Positions 1-9,748 of a stretch of DNA of 64,000 nt are shown here, in pieces (the first letter of the stretch is position 1; every line of letters starts with the position of its first letter). A program made the translations under genes and the position numbers. The notes under the pieces were generated by a model. The model was not told the DNA's origin and did no database searches. It saw only the letters and a program-made list of their open reading frames with translations. The DNA is from Pseudomonas sp. B21-056 (GTDB lineage: Bacteria > Pseudomonadota > Gammaproteobacteria > Pseudomonadales > Pseudomonadaceae), in NCBI RefSeq assembly GCF_026016325.1, contig NZ_CP087203.1, forward strand, positions 1,426,001-1,490,000. Direction: 5' to 3'.

Positions 1-684
1 GCCGTGGTGCTGTCGGTCATGGGGGCCGATGGCTACAAGAAGGCCCTGGTCGACCTGGACAACGCTGCGCTGACCGGTCCTGAAATGGTCAAGGCGCTGA
101 CCGAGCTGAAGAAAGTCGCGACCTACATGGACGCCGACGGCAAGGGCCAGGACTGGAACCTGGAAGCGGCCAAGGTCATCAACGGCAAGGCCGGCATGCA
201 GATCATGGGTGACTGGGCCAAGAGCGAGTGGACAGCGGCCAAGAAAGTCGCCGGCAAGGATTACGAGTGCGTAGCTTTCCCGGGTACCGACAAGGCCTTT
301 ACCTACAACATCGACTCCCTGGCGGTGTTCAAGCAGAAAGACAAGGGCACTTCTGCCGGTCAGCAGGACATTGCCAAGGTCGTGCTGGGTGAGAACTTCC
401 AGAAGGTCTTCAGCATCAACAAGGGTTCGATCCCGGTTCGTAACGACATGTTGAAGGACATGGGCAAGTACGGTTTCGACTCTTGTGCCCAGACCGCGGC
501 CAAGGACTTCCTGGCCGACGCCACCACCGGCGGCCTGCAGCCGAGCATGGCGCACAACATGGCGACCACGCTGGCGGTACAGGGCGCGTTCTTTGACGTG
601 GTGACCAACTACATCAACGACCCGAGTGCCAACCCTGCCGACACTGCCAAGAAACTCGGCGCTGCGGTCAAGTCCGCGAAGTAA
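1..684 (+). CDS. gtsA: Glucose/mannose ABC transporter, periplasmic substrate-binding protein GtsA (C-terminal part)
   Basis: The reading frame is open from base 1, so the N-terminus and signal peptide lie outside the window; about 227 residues of the C-terminal half are present. The protein belongs to the family 1 extracellular solute-binding proteins (MalE/UgpB type) that capture sugar in the periplasm and deliver it to a membrane ABC permease. The assignment rests on the run GDWAKSEW, the [15 protein letters not shown] segment typical of pseudomonad glucose-binding proteins, and above all on the two MalF/MalG-type permease genes and the MalK-type ATPase gene that follow on the same strand. 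A REP hairpin lies between it and gtsB, which may lower distal expression relative to this gene. Glucose versus mannose preference cannot be read from the sequence. Confidence 0.9.
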   Translation, partial: AVVLSVMGADGYKKALVDLDNAALTGPEMVKALTELKKVATYMDADGKGQDWNLEAAKVINGKAGMQIMGDWAKSEWTAAKKVAGKDYECVAFPGTDKAFTYNIDSLAVFKQKDKGTSAGQQDIAKVVLGENFQKVFSINKGSIPVRNDMLKDMGKYGFDSCAQTAAKDFLADATTGGLQPSMAHNMATTLAVQGAFFDVVTNYINDPSANPADTAKKLGAAVKSAK

Positions 685-697
685 ACGGGTAGCACCC

Positions 698-786
698 TGT
701 GGGAGCGAGCCTGCTCGCGATGGCGATCAATCAGTTGAATCGAGGCTGATTGACACACCGCATTCGCGAGCAGGCTCGCTCCCACA
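698..786. repeat. REP-type inverted repeat (GTGGGAGCGAGC family)
   Basis: Arms TGTGGGAGCGAGCCTGCTCG and its reverse complement face each other across a loop of about 45 bases between gtsA and gtsB. This is the commonest repeat family in the window. Inside an operon such a hairpin can stabilise the upstream transcript or attenuate downstream expression. Confidence 0.9.
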
Positions 787-829
787 AGGGATGTCGCTGT
801 AGTTCATATTTCTTGTACTGGATTTCCCC

Positions 830-1738
830 ATGAGCTCTGTTGCTGTGTTCAGCAAGGCCTCGCCGTTCGATGCATTGCAGCGCTGGCTTCCAAAACTGGT
901 GCTGGCGCCCAGCATGTTCATCGTCCTGGTGGGCTTCTATGGCTACATCCTGTGGACGTTTCTTCTCTCGTTCACCAACTCGACTTTCCTCCCCACCTAC
1001 AAATGGGTGGGCCTGGCGCAATACGCCCGGTTGTTCGACAACGACCGCTGGTGGGTCGCGAGCAAGAACCTCGCCGTGTTCGGCGGCATGTTCATTGGCA
1101 TCACCCTGGTGATCGGCGTGCTGCTGGCGGTATTCCTCGACCAGCGTATCCGTCGCGAAGGTTTCATCCGCACCATTTACCTGTACCCGATGGCACTCTC
1201 CATGATCGTCACCGGTACCGCCTGGAAGTGGCTGCTCAACCCGGGCATGGGCCTGGACAAACTGCTGCGGGACTGGGGTTGGGAAGGTTTTCGCCTGGAC
1301 TGGCTGATCGACCCGGACCGCGTGGTCTATTGCCTGGTGATCGCCGCCGTGTGGCAAGCCTCGGGCTTCATCATGGCGATGTTCCTGGCCGGCCTGCGGG
1401 GCGTCGATCAATCGATCATCCGCGCCGCGCAGATCGATGGCGCGAGCATGCCCACGATCTACTGGAAAGTGGTCCTGCCAAGCCTGCGTCCGGTGTTCTT
1501 CAGCGCCGTGATGATCCTGGCGCACATCGCGATCAAGAGTTTCGACCTGGTGGCGGCGATGACGGCCGGTGGCCCGGGCTATTCGTCCGACCTGCCCGCC
1601 ATGTTCATGTACTCCTTCACCTTCAGCCGCGGCCAGATGGGCATGGGCTCGGCCAGTGCGATCCTGATGCTCGGTGCGATCCTCGCGATCATCGTGCCTT
1701 ACCTGTATTCCGAGCTGAGGACCAAGCGCCATGACTAG
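830..1738 (+). CDS. gtsB: Glucose/mannose ABC transporter permease GtsB
   Basis: A 302-residue inner-membrane permease of the MalF/UgpA type. It has about six hydrophobic segments and the cytoplasmic EAA-type loop near residues 200-220 (AAQIDGASMPTIYWKVVLP), which contacts the ATPase subunit. The N-terminus is cytoplasmic and the first membrane segment begins near residue 25. The ATG at 830 was chosen because the coding signal starts there; the upstream ribosome-binding site is weak. The last 8 bases overlap the start of gtsC, indicating translational coupling. Together with GtsC it should form the transmembrane channel of the glucose importer. Confidence 0.93.
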   Translation: MSSVAVFSKASPFDALQRWLPKLVLAPSMFIVLVGFYGYILWTFLLSFTNSTFLPTYKWVGLAQYARLFDNDRWWVASKNLAVFGGMFIGITLVIGVLLAVFLDQRIRREGFIRTIYLYPMALSMIVTGTAWKWLLNPGMGLDKLLRDWGWEGFRLDWLIDPDRVVYCLVIAAVWQASGFIMAMFLAGLRGVDQSIIRAAQIDGASMPTIYWKVVLPSLRPVFFSAVMILAHIAIKSFDLVAAMTAGGPGYSSDLPAMFMYSFTFSRGQMGMGSASAILMLGAILAIIVPYLYSELRTKRHD

Positions 1739-2576
1739 TCTCGCCACCAAACCTGGCATCAGCCTGAGTCGCATCGCGATCTACGCGGTGCTGATCCTCG
1801 CCGTACTGCTTTACCTGGTTCCGCTGGTGGTCATGCTGTTGACCAGCTTCAAGACCCCGGAAGACATCAGCACCGGCAACCTGTTGAGCTGGCCGACCGT
1901 GGTCAGCGGCATCGGCTGGGTCAAGGCCTGGGCGACGGTCAACGGTTACTTCTGGAACTCGATCAAGATCACCGTTCCGGCGGTGCTGATTTCCACTGCC
2001 ATCGGTGCACTGAACGGCTACGTCCTGTCGATGTGGCGCTTCCGCGGTTCGCAGCTGTTCTTCGGGCTGCTGCTGTTCGGTTGCTTCCTGCCGTTCCAGA
2101 CCGTACTGCTGCCGGCCTCGTTCACCCTCGGCAAGATGGGCCTGGCCAGCACCACCACCGGCCTGGTGTTCGTGCACGTGGTGTATGGCCTGGCGTTCAC
2201 CACGCTGTTCTTCCGCAACTACTACGTCAGCATTCCTGACGCGCTGGTGAAGGCGGCGCGCCTGGACGGTGCGGGGTTCTTCACCATCTTTCGCATGATC
2301 ATCCTGCCGATGTCGACGCCGATCATCATGGTCTGCCTGATCTGGCAGTTCACGCAGATCTGGAACGACTTCCTGTTCGGCGTGGTGTTCTCCAGCGGTG
2401 ATTCGCAGCCCATCACGGTGGCGCTGAACAACCTGGTCAACACGAGCACCGGGGCCAAGGAATATAACGTTGATATGGCGGCGGCGATGATCGCCGGGCT
2501 GCCGACCCTGCTGGTCTATGTGGTCGCAGGCAAGTATTTCGTGCGCGGGCTGACGGCCGGCGCAGTCAAGGGGTAA
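1731..2576 (+). CDS. gtsC: Glucose/mannose ABC transporter permease GtsC
   Basis: A 281-residue permease of the MalG/UgpE type, the partner of GtsB. It shows an N-terminal membrane segment (residues about 12-35), further hydrophobic segments, and an EAA loop with the core KAARLDGAGFFTIFRMIILP near residues 172-192. It overlaps gtsB by 8 bases and is followed after 2 bases by the ATPase gene, so all three are read as one operon. The protein acts in the inner membrane. Its family and position make its role clear; only the exact sugar spectrum is inferred from the pseudomonad orthologues. Confidence 0.93.
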   Translation: MTSLATKPGISLSRIAIYAVLILAVLLYLVPLVVMLLTSFKTPEDISTGNLLSWPTVVSGIGWVKAWATVNGYFWNSIKITVPAVLISTAIGALNGYVLSMWRFRGSQLFFGLLLFGCFLPFQTVLLPASFTLGKMGLASTTTGLVFVHVVYGLAFTTLFFRNYYVSIPDALVKAARLDGAGFFTIFRMIILPMSTPIIMVCLIWQFTQIWNDFLFGVVFSSGDSQPITVALNNLVNTSTGAKEYNVDMAAAMIAGLPTLLVYVVAGKYFVRGLTAGAVKG

Positions 2577-2578
2577 TC

Positions 2579-3739
2579 ATGGCAACGCTCGAACTTCGCA
2601 ATGTAAACAAGACCTACGGCGCCGGCTTGCCCGACACCCTGAAGAACATCGAACTGTCGATCAAGGACGGTGAGTTCCTGATCCTGGTCGGGCCTTCGGG
2701 CTGCGGCAAGTCGACCCTGATGAACTGCATCGCCGGCCTGGAAACCATCACCGGTGGCGCGATCATGATCGGCGACCAGGATGTCAGCGGCATGAGCCCC
2801 AAGGATCGCGACATCGCCATGGTGTTCCAGTCCTATGCGCTGTACCCGACCATGAGCGTGCGCGAAAACATCGAATTCGGCCTGAAGATCCGCAAGATGC
2901 CGCAATCGGCCATCGACGAGGAAGTGGCCCGGGTCGCCAAGCTGTTGCAGATCGAACACCTGCTCAATCGCAAGCCCGGCCAGCTCTCCGGCGGCCAGCA
3001 ACAGCGCGTGGCCATGGGCCGGGCGCTGGCGCGGCGGCCGAAGATCTATCTGTTCGACGAACCGCTGTCCAACCTCGACGCCAAGCTGCGGGTCGAGATG
3101 CGCACCGAAATGAAACTGATGCACCAGCGCCTGAAGACCACCACGGTCTATGTGACCCACGACCAGATCGAGGCCATGACCCTGGGCGACAAAGTGGCGG
3201 TGATGAAGGACGGGATCATCCAGCAGTTCGGCACGCCGAAGGACATCTACACCAATCCGGCCAACCTGTTCGTGGCGAGCTTCATCGGTTCGCCGCCGAT
3301 GAACTTCATTCCCCTGCGCCTGCAACGCAAGGACGGTCGCCTGATGGCGCTGCTCGACAGCGGCCAGGCCCGTTGCGAGTTGCCGTTGGGCATGCAGGAC
3401 GCCGGTCTGGAAGACCGCGAGGTGATTCTTGGCATGCGCCCGGAACAGATTGTGCTGGCCGGCAGCGAGCCGAACGGCTTGCCGACCATTCGTGCCGAAG
3501 TCCAGGTCACCGAGCCCACCGGCCCGGACACCCTGGTATTTGTCAGTCTAAATGACACCAAGGTTTGCTGCCGCCTGGCTCCGGACGTGGCGCCACAGGC
3601 CGGTGAAACGATGACGCTTCAGTTTGATCCGCAAAAAGTATTACTATTTGATGCGCAGACCGGTGAGCGCCTGGGTGTGGCTGGTCAGGCGCAAGCCGAG
3701 GGGCGGGCACCGAACGTGGCGCAGTTCAAAGGCCGGTGA
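2579..3739 (+). CDS. gtsD: Sugar ABC transporter ATP-binding protein (MalK/UgpC type, GtsD)
   Basis: A 386-residue ATPase that powers the Gts importer. The sequence shows Walker [10 protein letters not shown] (residues 38-46), the Q-loop in [10 protein letters not shown], the ABC signature LSGGQQQR (136-143), Walker B IYLFDEP (156-162) and the switch His194 in VTHDQ. The C-terminal third is the MalK-type regulatory/TOBE region (GMRPEQI). It starts 2 bases after gtsC with an AAGGGG ribosome-binding site formed by the end of that gene. The gene is often annotated malK, ugpC or gltK in Pseudomonas; context argues for glucose rather than maltose or glycerol-phosphate. A short hairpin repeat follows the stop. 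Confidence 0.92.
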   Translation: MATLELRNVNKTYGAGLPDTLKNIELSIKDGEFLILVGPSGCGKSTLMNCIAGLETITGGAIMIGDQDVSGMSPKDRDIAMVFQSYALYPTMSVRENIEFGLKIRKMPQSAIDEEVARVAKLLQIEHLLNRKPGQLSGGQQQRVAMGRALARRPKIYLFDEPLSNLDAKLRVEMRTEMKLMHQRLKTTTVYVTHDQIEAMTLGDKVAVMKDGIIQQFGTPKDIYTNPANLFVASFIGSPPMNFIPLRLQRKDGRLMALLDSGQARCELPLGMQDAGLEDREVILGMRPEQIVLAGSEPNGLPTIRAEVQVTEPTGPDTLVFVSLNDTKVCCRLAPDVAPQAGETMTLQFDPQKVLLFDAQTGERLGVAGQAQAEGRAPNVAQFKGR

Positions 3740-3747
3740 AGAACAAA

Positions 3748-3771
3748 TGTGGGAGCAGGCTCGCTCCCACA
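3748..3771. repeat. Short GTGGGAGC hairpin after the gts operon
   Basis: A compact palindrome, GTGGGAGC and GCTCCCAC with a 6-base loop, sits 8 bases after the ATPase stop codon. It is a minimal member of the GTGGGAGCGAGC REP family. It is followed by an A-run rather than a T-run, so on the plus strand it is not a classical terminator, but it could separate the transporter transcript from oprB. Confidence 0.75.
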
Positions 3772-3875
3772 AAAAAGAAGTATGCGGTGGGTGGGGGACT
3801 GCTCACCGCAATCGTTGTAAACCGCGTTAGAAAAAATAAAAACAGTTAATAACAATAAAGACGAGGAATGTAGGG

Positions 3876-5222
3876 ATGAAGAAGAAGAACAATGCCCGGC
3901 TTATCTGCCAGTTATCAGCCGTTGCGGCGATGATGCTGGCCGGTAGCGCACAGGCTGCCGACGCGTTCAGCGCCGACTCGCAGTGGATGACGGGCGACTG
4001 GGGTGGTGAGCGGACCAAGCTGATCGAGCAGGGTATCGACATCAAGGCTGACTATGTCGGTGAAGTGGGTGGCAACCTGCACGGTGGCTACAACAACGAC
4101 AAGACTGCGCGTTACGCCGACCAGTTCGGCCTGGGCGTGGCACTGGACCTGCAAAAGCTGTGGGGCTGGGATAACACCCAGGCCAAGATCCAGCTGACCA
4201 ACCGTAACGGCGAAAACATTTCCAACGACCGTGTCGGCGACCCGCGTGCCGGCACCTTGAGTTCCTCCCAGGAAGTCTACGGCCGTGGCCACATGGTCCG
4301 TCTGACCCAACTGTGGATCAAGCACCAGTTCCTCGACGGCAAGCTGGACGTCAAGGCCGGTTACTTCGGTGAAGGCGAAGACTTCAACACCTTCCCTTGC
4401 GAATTCCAGAACCTGGCATTCTGCGGTTCCCAGGCGGGTAACTGGGCCACCGGTATCTGGTACAACTGGCCGGTCATGCAGGCAGCGCTGCGCGTGAAGT
4501 ACAACATCACGCCTGAGTTCTATGCGCAGATCGGTGCCTACAACCAGAACCCTTCGCAGCTGGAGCACGGCAACGGCTTCAAGCTCAGCGGCAGTGGTAC
4601 CAAGGGCACTGTGATTCCGGTCGAGCTGGTCTGGTCGCCGAAGGTCAACAGCCTGCCGGGTGAATACCGTGTCGGTTACTACAAGAGCACGGCCGATGCC
4701 AATGACGTCCTTGAAGACGACAACGGTGACAACGCCGCGACCACCGGCAACGCCTATCGCAGCCACAACAGCAAGCACGGCTACTGGTTCGTGGCGCAAC
4801 AACAACTCACCACCCACAACGGTGATGCGTCCCGCGGCCTGAACATCGCAGCCAACGCGACCTTCCACGACAAGGACACCAACTTCGTCGACAACTACCA
4901 GTCGTTGATGTTCGTGTACAAGGGGCCGTTCGATGCGCGTCCGAAAGACGACGTCGGCATCGGTTTCTCTCGTATCCATGTCAACGACGACGTGAAGAAA
5001 AACGCCGAGCTGACCAACGATGCCAATGGCGTGACCGACTACAACGACCCGCTGTTCGCACCGCTGCGTACCACTGAGTACAACTACGAGATCAACTACG
5101 GTTTCCACGTCACCAACTGGCTCACCGTGCGTCCAAACCTGCAGTACATCACTCACCCAGGTGGTGTGGATGAAGTGGACAACGCGCTGGTGGCCGGCCT
5201 GAAAATTCAGTCGGTGTTCTAA
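3876..5222 (+). CDS. oprB: Carbohydrate-selective porin OprB
   Basis: A 448-residue outer-membrane beta-barrel of the OprB family, which passes glucose and related sugars into the periplasm. A signal peptide is visible at residues 1-27 (basic start, hydrophobic core, cleavage after AQA). Mature features include the pair of cysteines in FPCEFQNLAFCG, alternating barrel strands rich in aromatic residues, and a C-terminal strand ending in Phe, the signal used for outer-membrane insertion. GAGGA at 3863 supports the ATG at 3876. It follows the glucose ABC operon directly and has its own rho-independent terminator downstream, so together they make a complete outer-to-inner-membrane route for glucose. 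Confidence 0.95.
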   Translation: MKKKNNARLICQLSAVAAMMLAGSAQAADAFSADSQWMTGDWGGERTKLIEQGIDIKADYVGEVGGNLHGGYNNDKTARYADQFGLGVALDLQKLWGWDNTQAKIQLTNRNGENISNDRVGDPRAGTLSSSQEVYGRGHMVRLTQLWIKHQFLDGKLDVKAGYFGEGEDFNTFPCEFQNLAFCGSQAGNWATGIWYNWPVMQAALRVKYNITPEFYAQIGAYNQNPSQLEHGNGFKLSGSGTKGTVIPVELVWSPKVNSLPGEYRVGYYKSTADANDVLEDDNGDNAATTGNAYRSHNSKHGYWFVAQQQLTTHNGDASRGLNIAANATFHDKDTNFVDNYQSLMFVYKGPFDARPKDDVGIGFSRIHVNDDVKKNAELTNDANGVTDYNDPLFAPLRTTEYNYEINYGFHVTNWLTVRPNLQYITHPGGVDEVDNALVAGLKIQSVF

Positions 5223-5260
5223 CGTTGTTGCGATAAGCTCCTCTCTATGTGCGCATATTT

Positions 5261-5290
5261 GCGGACAGCCAAGGCTGTCCGCTTTTTTTT
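5261..5290 (+). terminator. Rho-independent terminator of oprB
   Basis: The stem GCGGACAGCC / GGCTGTCCGC with a two-base loop is followed by eight T residues, 40 bases after the oprB stop codon. Confidence 0.9.
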
Positions 5291-5316
5291 GGGGAGTGCT
5301 TGGCTGGAGTAGAACC

Positions 5317-5443
5317 TGTGGCGAGGGGATTTATCCCCGCTGGGTTGCGCAGCAACCCCTGTTGTTTTACCTGCAACATCGCTGTGGCTGATTTGCCTGG
5401 GGGGCTGCTGCGCAGCCCAGCGGGGATAAATCCCCTCGCCACA
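5317..5443. repeat. REP-type inverted repeat (GTGGCGAGGGGAT family)
   Basis: Arms TGTGGCGAGGGGATTTATCC and its reverse complement flank two smaller internal palindromes (GGGTTGCGCAGCAACCC and GGGCTGCTGCGCAGCCC). This is the second major repeat family of the window. It lies between oprB and the mutarotase gene. Confidence 0.9.
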
Positions 5444-5494
5444 AAAAACCGCCATGCCCAGTTGAGTATTGAATGATTTCCAGGACCGCGGCCC

Positions 5495-6349
5495 ATGCAT
5501 GAGCATCCGCTACAACGCTTCTTCAGATCCTTGCGCGAGCGCCCGGTGTTCGCGTGGGAGCGCTATCGGCAGCGCGATGTGCTGGTGATCGATCATCCCC
5601 TGTGCCAGGCGGTGTTCAGTCGCCAGGGCGCACAGTTGCTGCACTTCCAGCCCCGTGGGCAGAAACCCTGGTTGTGGTGCGCGGCCAAATGGCCCCAGGT
5701 CGGAGCGATACGGGGTGGGGTGCCGGTGTGCTGGCCGTGGTATGGCCGTCATCCGAGTGAAAACGCCTGGCCGTCCCATGGCTGGGCGCGGTTGATCGAC
5801 TGGAAGCTGCTGGACAGCCGCAGCGACGACGACGGCGTGCATCTGCATTGGCAATTGCAACTGTGCGACTGGCAGGTGGACTTGCACGCGGACCTTGGCG
5901 AGCGCATGGAACTGCGCTTGAGCACCGAGCATCAGGACAGCCTGCCGTGCCAGTTGAGCCAGGCTTTGCATGCCTACTGGCGTATCGGTGACGTTGGTGA
6001 GGTAGCGCTGTCTGGGCTCGAAGGCGCGCAAGGTTACGACCAATTGAACCGTGCGGTGTGCCAGCAGGAAGGCGAGTTGCGGGTCGATGGCGGCTGCCAG
6101 CGGGTGTTCCAGCACGAAGGCGAATTGCAGCTCAAGGACCACGCCTGGCAGCGAGCACTGTGCATCGATACCGGCGACAGTGCCGACACCGTGGTGTGGC
6201 ATCCCGGTACCCGGCCATTACTGGGGGTGAGTTGGGATGAAGTCAGTGAGTTTGTCTGCGTCGAAGCGGCCAGCGGCGGCACCGACAGCCTGTGCCTGGC
6301 GCCGGGGGAGCGGGCGCACCTGAGTTTGCAGGCGCGGGTGGGGGCTTAG
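5495..6349 (+). CDS. D-hexose-6-phosphate mutarotase (aldose 1-epimerase family, YeaD-like)
   Basis: A 284-residue protein of the galactose-mutarotase fold, subgroup YeaD, which interconverts the alpha and beta anomers of glucose-6-phosphate. Supporting segments are the N-terminal region with GGVPVCWPWYGRHP and the SHGWAR motif carrying the conserved His, followed by a central HAYW and a C-terminal VVWHPG/WDEV region. Length matches the family. The ATG at 5495 has CAGGA about 9 bases upstream. Placement between the glucose porin and hexR/zwf fits a role in supplying the beta anomer that glucose-6-phosphate dehydrogenase uses. That physiological link is inference; the family assignment is firm. 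Confidence 0.85.
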   Translation: MHEHPLQRFFRSLRERPVFAWERYRQRDVLVIDHPLCQAVFSRQGAQLLHFQPRGQKPWLWCAAKWPQVGAIRGGVPVCWPWYGRHPSENAWPSHGWARLIDWKLLDSRSDDDGVHLHWQLQLCDWQVDLHADLGERMELRLSTEHQDSLPCQLSQALHAYWRIGDVGEVALSGLEGAQGYDQLNRAVCQQEGELRVDGGCQRVFQHEGELQLKDHAWQRALCIDTGDSADTVVWHPGTRPLLGVSWDEVSEFVCVEAASGGTDSLCLAPGERAHLSLQARVGA

Positions 6350-6379
6350 GTCGGGATATCGGGTGCGGCGACTGGCCCT

Positions 6380-6470
6380 ATCGCGAGCGGGCTCGCACAC
6401 AGTGGATCTTCACTGGACACAATAATTGTGTTCGAAGCAGATCAGTGTGGGAGCGAGCCTGCTCGCGATG
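6380..6470. repeat. REP-type inverted repeat pair between mutarotase and hexR
   Basis: A degenerate copy, TATCGCGAGCGGGCTCGCAC, precedes a good forward copy, TGTGGGAGCGAGCCTGCTCG. The order is reversed relative to the usual hairpin, so the two halves may come from neighbouring elements. It separates convergent genes. Confidence 0.7.
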
Positions 6471-6504
6471 ACGGCCTGTCAGGCAACAGAGCCCTGGAGC
6501 TCGA

Positions 6505-7374
6505 TCAGTTGAACTCATCCCCTACCGGATACCGGCTGGCGTTCAGGCTTTCCTTGATCTTGCGCAGGTGCGGCTGGAAATCCACACCCCGGCGCAGGGT
6601 CATGCCGGTGGCGAGCACATCCAGCACGGTGAGCTGGATGATCCGCGAGGTCATCGGCATGTAGATGTCGGTGTCTTCGGGTAGGGGAATGTTCAGGCTC
6701 AAGGTGCTGGCCTTGGCCAGGGGAGAGTTTTCAGCCGTGAGGCCGAGCACTGAAGCGCCATTTTCCCGGGCGATGCGAGCCACCTCCACCAGTTCGCGGG
6801 TGCGGCCGGTGTAGGAAATGATCACGAACAGCTCACCGGTGTGGGCCACCGAGGCGATCATGCGTTGCATCAGCACGTCGGCGTGGGCGGTCACCGCCAG
6901 GTTGAAGCGGAAAAACTTGTGCTGGGCATCCAGCGCCACCGGGGCCGAGGCGCCGAGGCCGAAGAAGTGGATCTGTCGGGCCTGGATCAGTAGGTCCACG
7001 GCACGGCTGATCAAATTTGGATCAAGTGCCTGACAGGCGCTGTCCAACGAAGCAATGGCACTGCCAAAGATTTTCTGGGTGTAGGCTTCCGGATTGTCGT
7101 CGGCCTCTACCGCGCGGCTGACGTAAGCGGCGCCGCTGGCCAGGCTCTGGGCCAGTTGCAGCTTGAGCTCCGGGTAGCCGCTGACGCCGAACGAACGGCA
7201 GAAACGGTTGACCGTGGGCTCGCTGACCGACGCGGCCTGGGCGAGGGCGGCGATGCTGAAACGGGTGGCCTGCTGTGGGTTGAGCAGGATCACCTCGGCC
7301 ACCTTGCGTTCTGCCTTGTTCAGGTCTTCAAGGCGACTCTGGATCTGCTCCAGTAAATTTCGCACGCGGTCCAT
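6505..7374 (-). CDS. hexR: Transcriptional regulator HexR (RpiR family)
   Basis: A 289-residue repressor with an N-terminal RpiR-type helix-turn-helix (residues about 1-77, including [20 protein letters not shown]) and a C-terminal SIS sugar-phosphate-binding domain (about 125-260, with [14 protein letters not shown] and [14 protein letters not shown]). In pseudomonads HexR represses zwf-pgl-eda, edd-glk and a gap gene, and is released by 2-keto-3-deoxy-6-phosphogluconate. Here it is transcribed divergently from zwf across a 187-base gap that carries a HexR-type palindrome, so it probably controls itself and zwf. The ATG is preceded by AGGAAT. Confidence 0.95.
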   Translation of the reverse strand: MDRVRNLLEQIQSRLEDLNKAERKVAEVILLNPQQATRFSIAALAQAASVSEPTVNRFCRSFGVSGYPELKLQLAQSLASGAAYVSRAVEADDNPEAYTQKIFGSAIASLDSACQALDPNLISRAVDLLIQARQIHFFGLGASAPVALDAQHKFFRFNLAVTAHADVLMQRMIASVAHTGELFVIISYTGRTRELVEVARIARENGASVLGLTAENSPLAKASTLSLNIPLPEDTDIYMPMTSRIIQLTVLDVLATGMTLRRGVDFQPHLRKIKESLNASRYPVGDEFN

Positions 7375-7477
7375 AGAGGATTCCTAGAAAGACGGGTCTT
7401 TGATACGACCCTTTGCGGTGGCCTATCCTACTGATGGCTCCGACGGACCACCACTCGGAATCAGTATTTTCGGAAAA

Positions 7478-7496
7478 TGTTGTGGTTATTACTACA
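7478..7496. promoter_or_regulatory. HexR operator in the hexR-zwf gap
   Basis: TGTTGT, seven bases, then ACTACA form an imperfect inverted repeat of the TTGT-N7/8-ACAA type described for HexR in P. putida. It sits 66 bases before the zwf ATG and 104 bases from the hexR start, in the only intergenic space between the two divergent genes. Seen directly as a palindrome; binding is inferred. Confidence 0.7.
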
Positions 7497-7561
7497 TTTT
7501 TCCTTGAGTGATGCCTTGAAAAAAGGTATTTGTAGCCTAACTTGATAAAAGAACAAACATC

Positions 7562-9031
7562 ATGCCTTCGATTACGGTTGAACCGTGCACCTTTGCCTTG
7601 TTCGGCGCGCTGGGCGATCTGGCCCTGCGCAAGCTGTTTCCTGCCCTTTATCAACTCGACGGCGCCGGCCTGTTGCACGAGGACACGCGAATCATCGCGC
7701 TGGCCCGTGAACCCGGCAGCGAGCAGCAGCACCTGGCCTTCATCGCCACCGAACTGCGCCGCTACGTGGGCGACAAGGACCTGGACGAAGCCGTGCTCGA
7801 GCGCTTCATGGCGCGACTGTCCTACCTGCATGTGGATTTCCTCAAGGCCGACGATTATGTCGCCCTGGCCGAGCAGATTGGCCCGGCCCAGCAGGTCATT
7901 GCCTATTTCGCCACGCCAGCGGCGGTGTACGGGTCGATCTGCGAGAACCTGGCGAAAGTCGGCTTGAGCGAAAACACCCGTGTGGTGCTGGAGAAACCCA
8001 TCGGCTCGGACCTGGAATCCTCGCGCAAGGTCAACGACGCCGTGGCGCAGTTCTTCCCGGAGAACCGCACCTACCGCATCGACCATTACCTGGGCAAAGA
8101 GACGGTGCAGAACCTGATCGCGCTGCGGTTTGCCAACAGCCTGTTCGAAACCCAGTGGAACCAGCATTACATTTCCCACGTGGAAATCACCGTGGCCGAG
8201 AAGGTCGGCATCGAAGGCCGCTGGGGCTATTTCGACAAGGCTGGCCAGCTGCGGGACATGATCCAGAATCACCTGTTGCAGTTGCTGTGCCTGATCGCCA
8301 TGGACCCGCCGGCCGAGCTGTCCGCCGACAGTATCCGCGACGAGAAGGTCAAGGTGCTCAAGGCCTTGGCGCCGATCAGCCCGGAAGGCCTGACCACCCA
8401 AGTGGTGCGCGGCCAGTACATTGCCGGCCACAGCGAAGGCAAGGCCGTGCCCGGCTACCTGGAAGAGCCCAACTCCAACACCCAGAGCGACACCGAAACC
8501 TTCGTCGCCCTGCGCGCCGACATTCGCAACTGGCGCTGGGCCGGGGTGCCGTTCTACCTGCGCACCGGCAAGCGCATGCCGCAGAAGCTGTCGCAGATCG
8601 TCATTCACTTCAAGGAACCGTCCCACTACATCTTCGCTCCCGAGCAGCGCTTGCAGATCAGCAACAAACTGATCATCCGCCTGCAACCGGACGAAGGCAT
8701 TTCCCTGCGGGTGATGACCAAGGAGCAAGGCCTGGACAAGGGCATGCAATTGCGCAGCGGTCCTTTGCAACTCAACTTTTCCGACACCTGGCGTAGCGCG
8801 CGGATCCCCGATGCCTACGAGCGGTTGTTGCTGGAAGTCATGAACGGCAATCAGAACCTGTTTGTCCGTAAAGATGAAATCGAAGCCGCGTGGACGTGGT
8901 GTGACCAGCTGATCGCCGGATGGAAAAAATCCGGTGATGCGCCCAAGCCGTACGCGGCCGGGTCCTGGGGGCCGATGAGCTCCATTGCACTGATCACGCG
9001 GGACGGGAGGTCATGGTATGGCGATATCTGA
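7562..9031 (+). CDS. zwf: Glucose-6-phosphate 1-dehydrogenase
   Basis: A 489-residue cytoplasmic enzyme that oxidises glucose-6-phosphate to 6-phosphogluconolactone with NAD(P). The N-terminal dinucleotide-binding loop [10 protein letters not shown] begins at residue 15, and the active-site signature RIDHYLGK (residues 172-179) includes the catalytic region Asp/His and the substrate-binding Lys. Length is normal for bacterial Zwf. It is the first gene of a zwf-pgl-eda operon; its end overlaps pgl by 14 bases. Expression is expected to be repressed by HexR through the upstream palindrome. Confidence 0.97.
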   Translation: MPSITVEPCTFALFGALGDLALRKLFPALYQLDGAGLLHEDTRIIALAREPGSEQQHLAFIATELRRYVGDKDLDEAVLERFMARLSYLHVDFLKADDYVALAEQIGPAQQVIAYFATPAAVYGSICENLAKVGLSENTRVVLEKPIGSDLESSRKVNDAVAQFFPENRTYRIDHYLGKETVQNLIALRFANSLFETQWNQHYISHVEITVAEKVGIEGRWGYFDKAGQLRDMIQNHLLQLLCLIAMDPPAELSADSIRDEKVKVLKALAPISPEGLTTQVVRGQYIAGHSEGKAVPGYLEEPNSNTQSDTETFVALRADIRNWRWAGVPFYLRTGKRMPQKLSQIVIHFKEPSHYIFAPEQRLQISNKLIIRLQPDEGISLRVMTKEQGLDKGMQLRSGPLQLNFSDTWRSARIPDAYERLLLEVMNGNQNLFVRKDEIEAAWTWCDQLIAGWKKSGDAPKPYAAGSWGPMSSIALITRDGRSWYGDI

Positions 9032-9731
9032 AGTGAAACTGCCCCAGGGCGTCAGCGCCCAGGCATTCAAGAGCCCGGTGCTGCTGGCTGAAGGCCTGGC
9101 ATTGAAAGTGGCCGAGCAATTGCGCGTGGCGATCGACGCGCGTGGCACGGCGGTCCTGGTGGTGTCCGGCGGGCGCAGCCCGGTGGCGTTTTTCCAGAGC
9201 CTGGCCAAGCAGGCGCTGGACTGGCCGAAGGTGGTGGTGAGCCTCGCCGACGAGCGTTGGGTACCGGTTGAACATGCCGACAGCAACGCCGGCCTGCTCA
9301 AGCGTTACCTTTTGCAAGGTGCGGCGGCCAAGGCCCAGTTCCTGAGCCTCTACAGCGCCAGTGCCAACCTGGAGGCCGCCGCCGAACAGGCAGATCGCCT
9401 GCTGGCCGAGCTGCCGCCCATCGATGTGCTGGTGTTGGGCATGGGCGACGACGGGCACACCGCCTCGTTGTTCCCCGACAGCCCGAACCTGGCAGAAGCA
9501 TTGGATGCCCAGGGCGCTCGTCGTTGCTGGCCAATGCTGGCGCCGACCGTGCCGCACCAGCGCCTGACCATGAGCCGCGCCTTGCTGGCCTCGGCCAGAC
9601 ACAAAGTGCTGGCGATTTCCGGTCAATCGAAATTGACCACCCTGAACGCTGCGGTGGCCGGTGACAACGTCGCCGAAATGCCGATCCGCGCGTTTTTGCA
9701 ACCTACGTTAGAGATTTACTGGTGCCCATGA
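9018..9731 (+). CDS. pgl: 6-phosphogluconolactonase
   Basis: A 237-residue lactonase of the DevB/SOL family that hydrolyses 6-phosphogluconolactone to 6-phosphogluconate. The hallmark [13 protein letters not shown] begins at residue 141, and the N-terminal VVSGGRSP and SLADERWVP segments match the NagB-like fold. It overlaps zwf by 14 bases and ends within the region where eda could initiate (the stop TGA overlaps an ATG), so the three proteins are likely made by coupled translation. Confidence 0.96.
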   Translation: MAISEVKLPQGVSAQAFKSPVLLAEGLALKVAEQLRVAIDARGTAVLVVSGGRSPVAFFQSLAKQALDWPKVVVSLADERWVPVEHADSNAGLLKRYLLQGAAAKAQFLSLYSASANLEAAAEQADRLLAELPPIDVLVLGMGDDGHTASLFPDSPNLAEALDAQGARRCWPMLAPTVPHQRLTMSRALLASARHKVLAISGQSKLTTLNAAVAGDNVAEMPIRAFLQPTLEIYWCP

Positions 9732-9748
9732 ACCAAGGATCAGCCGCT

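Noticed and set aside
5219..5506. Overlapping short open frames in both strands after oprB
   Set aside because: They translate the terminator and a REP element; similar peptides arise at every REP copy in the window.
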